A stretch of DNA of 14,939 bases, from assembly GCA_021808055.1 (NCBI GenBank), contig JAKBCH010000045.1, positions 1 to 14,939 on the forward strand, read 5' to 3'. Shown piece by piece: positions 14,589-14,939 of the stretch (its first letter is position 1; each line of letters starts with the position of its first letter). Both the position numbers and the translations under genes were made by a program. The stretch is from Pseudomonadota bacterium (GTDB lineage Bacteria; Pseudomonadota; Alphaproteobacteria; Acetobacterales; Acetobacteraceae). Under the pieces are notes generated by a model that was not told the DNA's origin, did no database searches, and worked only from the letters and a program-made list of their open reading frames with translations.

Positions 14589-14939
14589 ACCATCTGCTCC
14601 AGCGGATCGTGATTCAAGTTACAGGGCTACCACTCGGTGTAAATCAATGCCCCCCGTTGACCATAAGTTAAAGCATTTGTCGAACGCCTGCGGTATCCAG
14701 AGTTGCCCCTGGTCGCTTATCATTTTTCCGCTCCACAGCAGCCAAGCAGGTTTCGGCCCACTTTGTCTACATTATTAGACGCCCCGGCAAAGCATGGCGG
14801 CCATTTCCAGGAGGGACTCTGCCCCTTGTTGCCCCGAATCTTTGAAAAAGAGCATGGTCGATGATAGCATACCCTCAGCACAGGCTGGAAAGCCGACGAC
14901 CGGTTAAAGGGAATCGAGCCAGACACGGGGGGCAATGAG
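14589..14939. other. Region upstream of the metalloprotease gene with no supported gene
   Basis: I see no convincing coding sequence in these 351 bases. A 71-codon minus-strand frame (14720-14935, TTG start) has unconvincing composition and no ribosome site. Minus-strand TTGATT and TGTAAC about 18 bases apart near 14625-14655 could be the promoter of the metalloprotease gene, but the match is weak. No integrase or second att site is present here, so the element, if it is one, continues to the right. Confidence 0.4.

Noticed and set aside
14720..14935. 71-codon minus-strand frame near the right edge
   Set aside because: TTG start, no ribosome site, Cys/Trp/Pro-heavy composition unlike a conserved protein; left as non-coding.

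Overview
The window looks chromosomal and alphaproteobacterial, most likely Rhodospirillales/Acetobacteraceae. This is inferred from the moderately high G+C of its left half, the tRNA-Trp/secE/nusG block, a PHB-type acetoacetyl-CoA reductase, and Tad-type pilus genes. No rRNA or other decisive marker is present, so the taxonomy is a lean only.

Left part (1-7245), ordinary chromosome. The end of trehalose-6-phosphate synthase (otsA) is followed by a chromate-type transporter (chrA) and a pirin-family protein, all on the plus strand. A roughly 300-base intergenic stretch packed with successive inverted repeats separates these from a minus-strand series. Read in the direction of transcription, that series is tRNA-Gly(TCC), tRNA-Trp(CCA), secE, nusG, emrA, emrB, phbB. 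The usual tuf before tRNA-Trp and rplK after nusG are missing, and an EmrAB-type efflux pair sits directly behind nusG.

Middle part (7246-11413). Three plus-strand genes encode envelope/pilus-associated proteins: two TadE-like pseudopilins overlapping by one base, then a large TadG-like protein of 862 residues. Only the N-terminus of the last resembles TadG. The rest is Ser/Thr/Asn/Tyr-rich and lacks a recognisable von Willebrand A domain. No other tad genes are here.

Right part (11418-14939), probable integrative element. Four bases after the tadG-like stop lies the 3' portion (anticodon arm to CCA) of a tRNA-Leu(TAA) whose 5' portion is absent. This is the expected scar where an element has integrated into a tRNA anticodon arm. 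Beyond it come paired 8-bp direct repeats, a degraded small gene, and a two-protease cassette on the minus strand. The cassette is a free-standing FtsH-type (M41) HEXXH metalloprotease domain followed by a trypsin-like serine protease. The serine protease gene is split by a 935-bp IS5-family element. Removing the IS and one copy of its target duplication restores the frame across the insertion site, giving about 303 codons with a His/Asp/Ser triad. The protease pair, on a tRNA-bordered accessory segment, is the best candidate here for an undescribed system. Its function (for example in mobile-element conflict) is inference only, and in this genome it appears inactivated.
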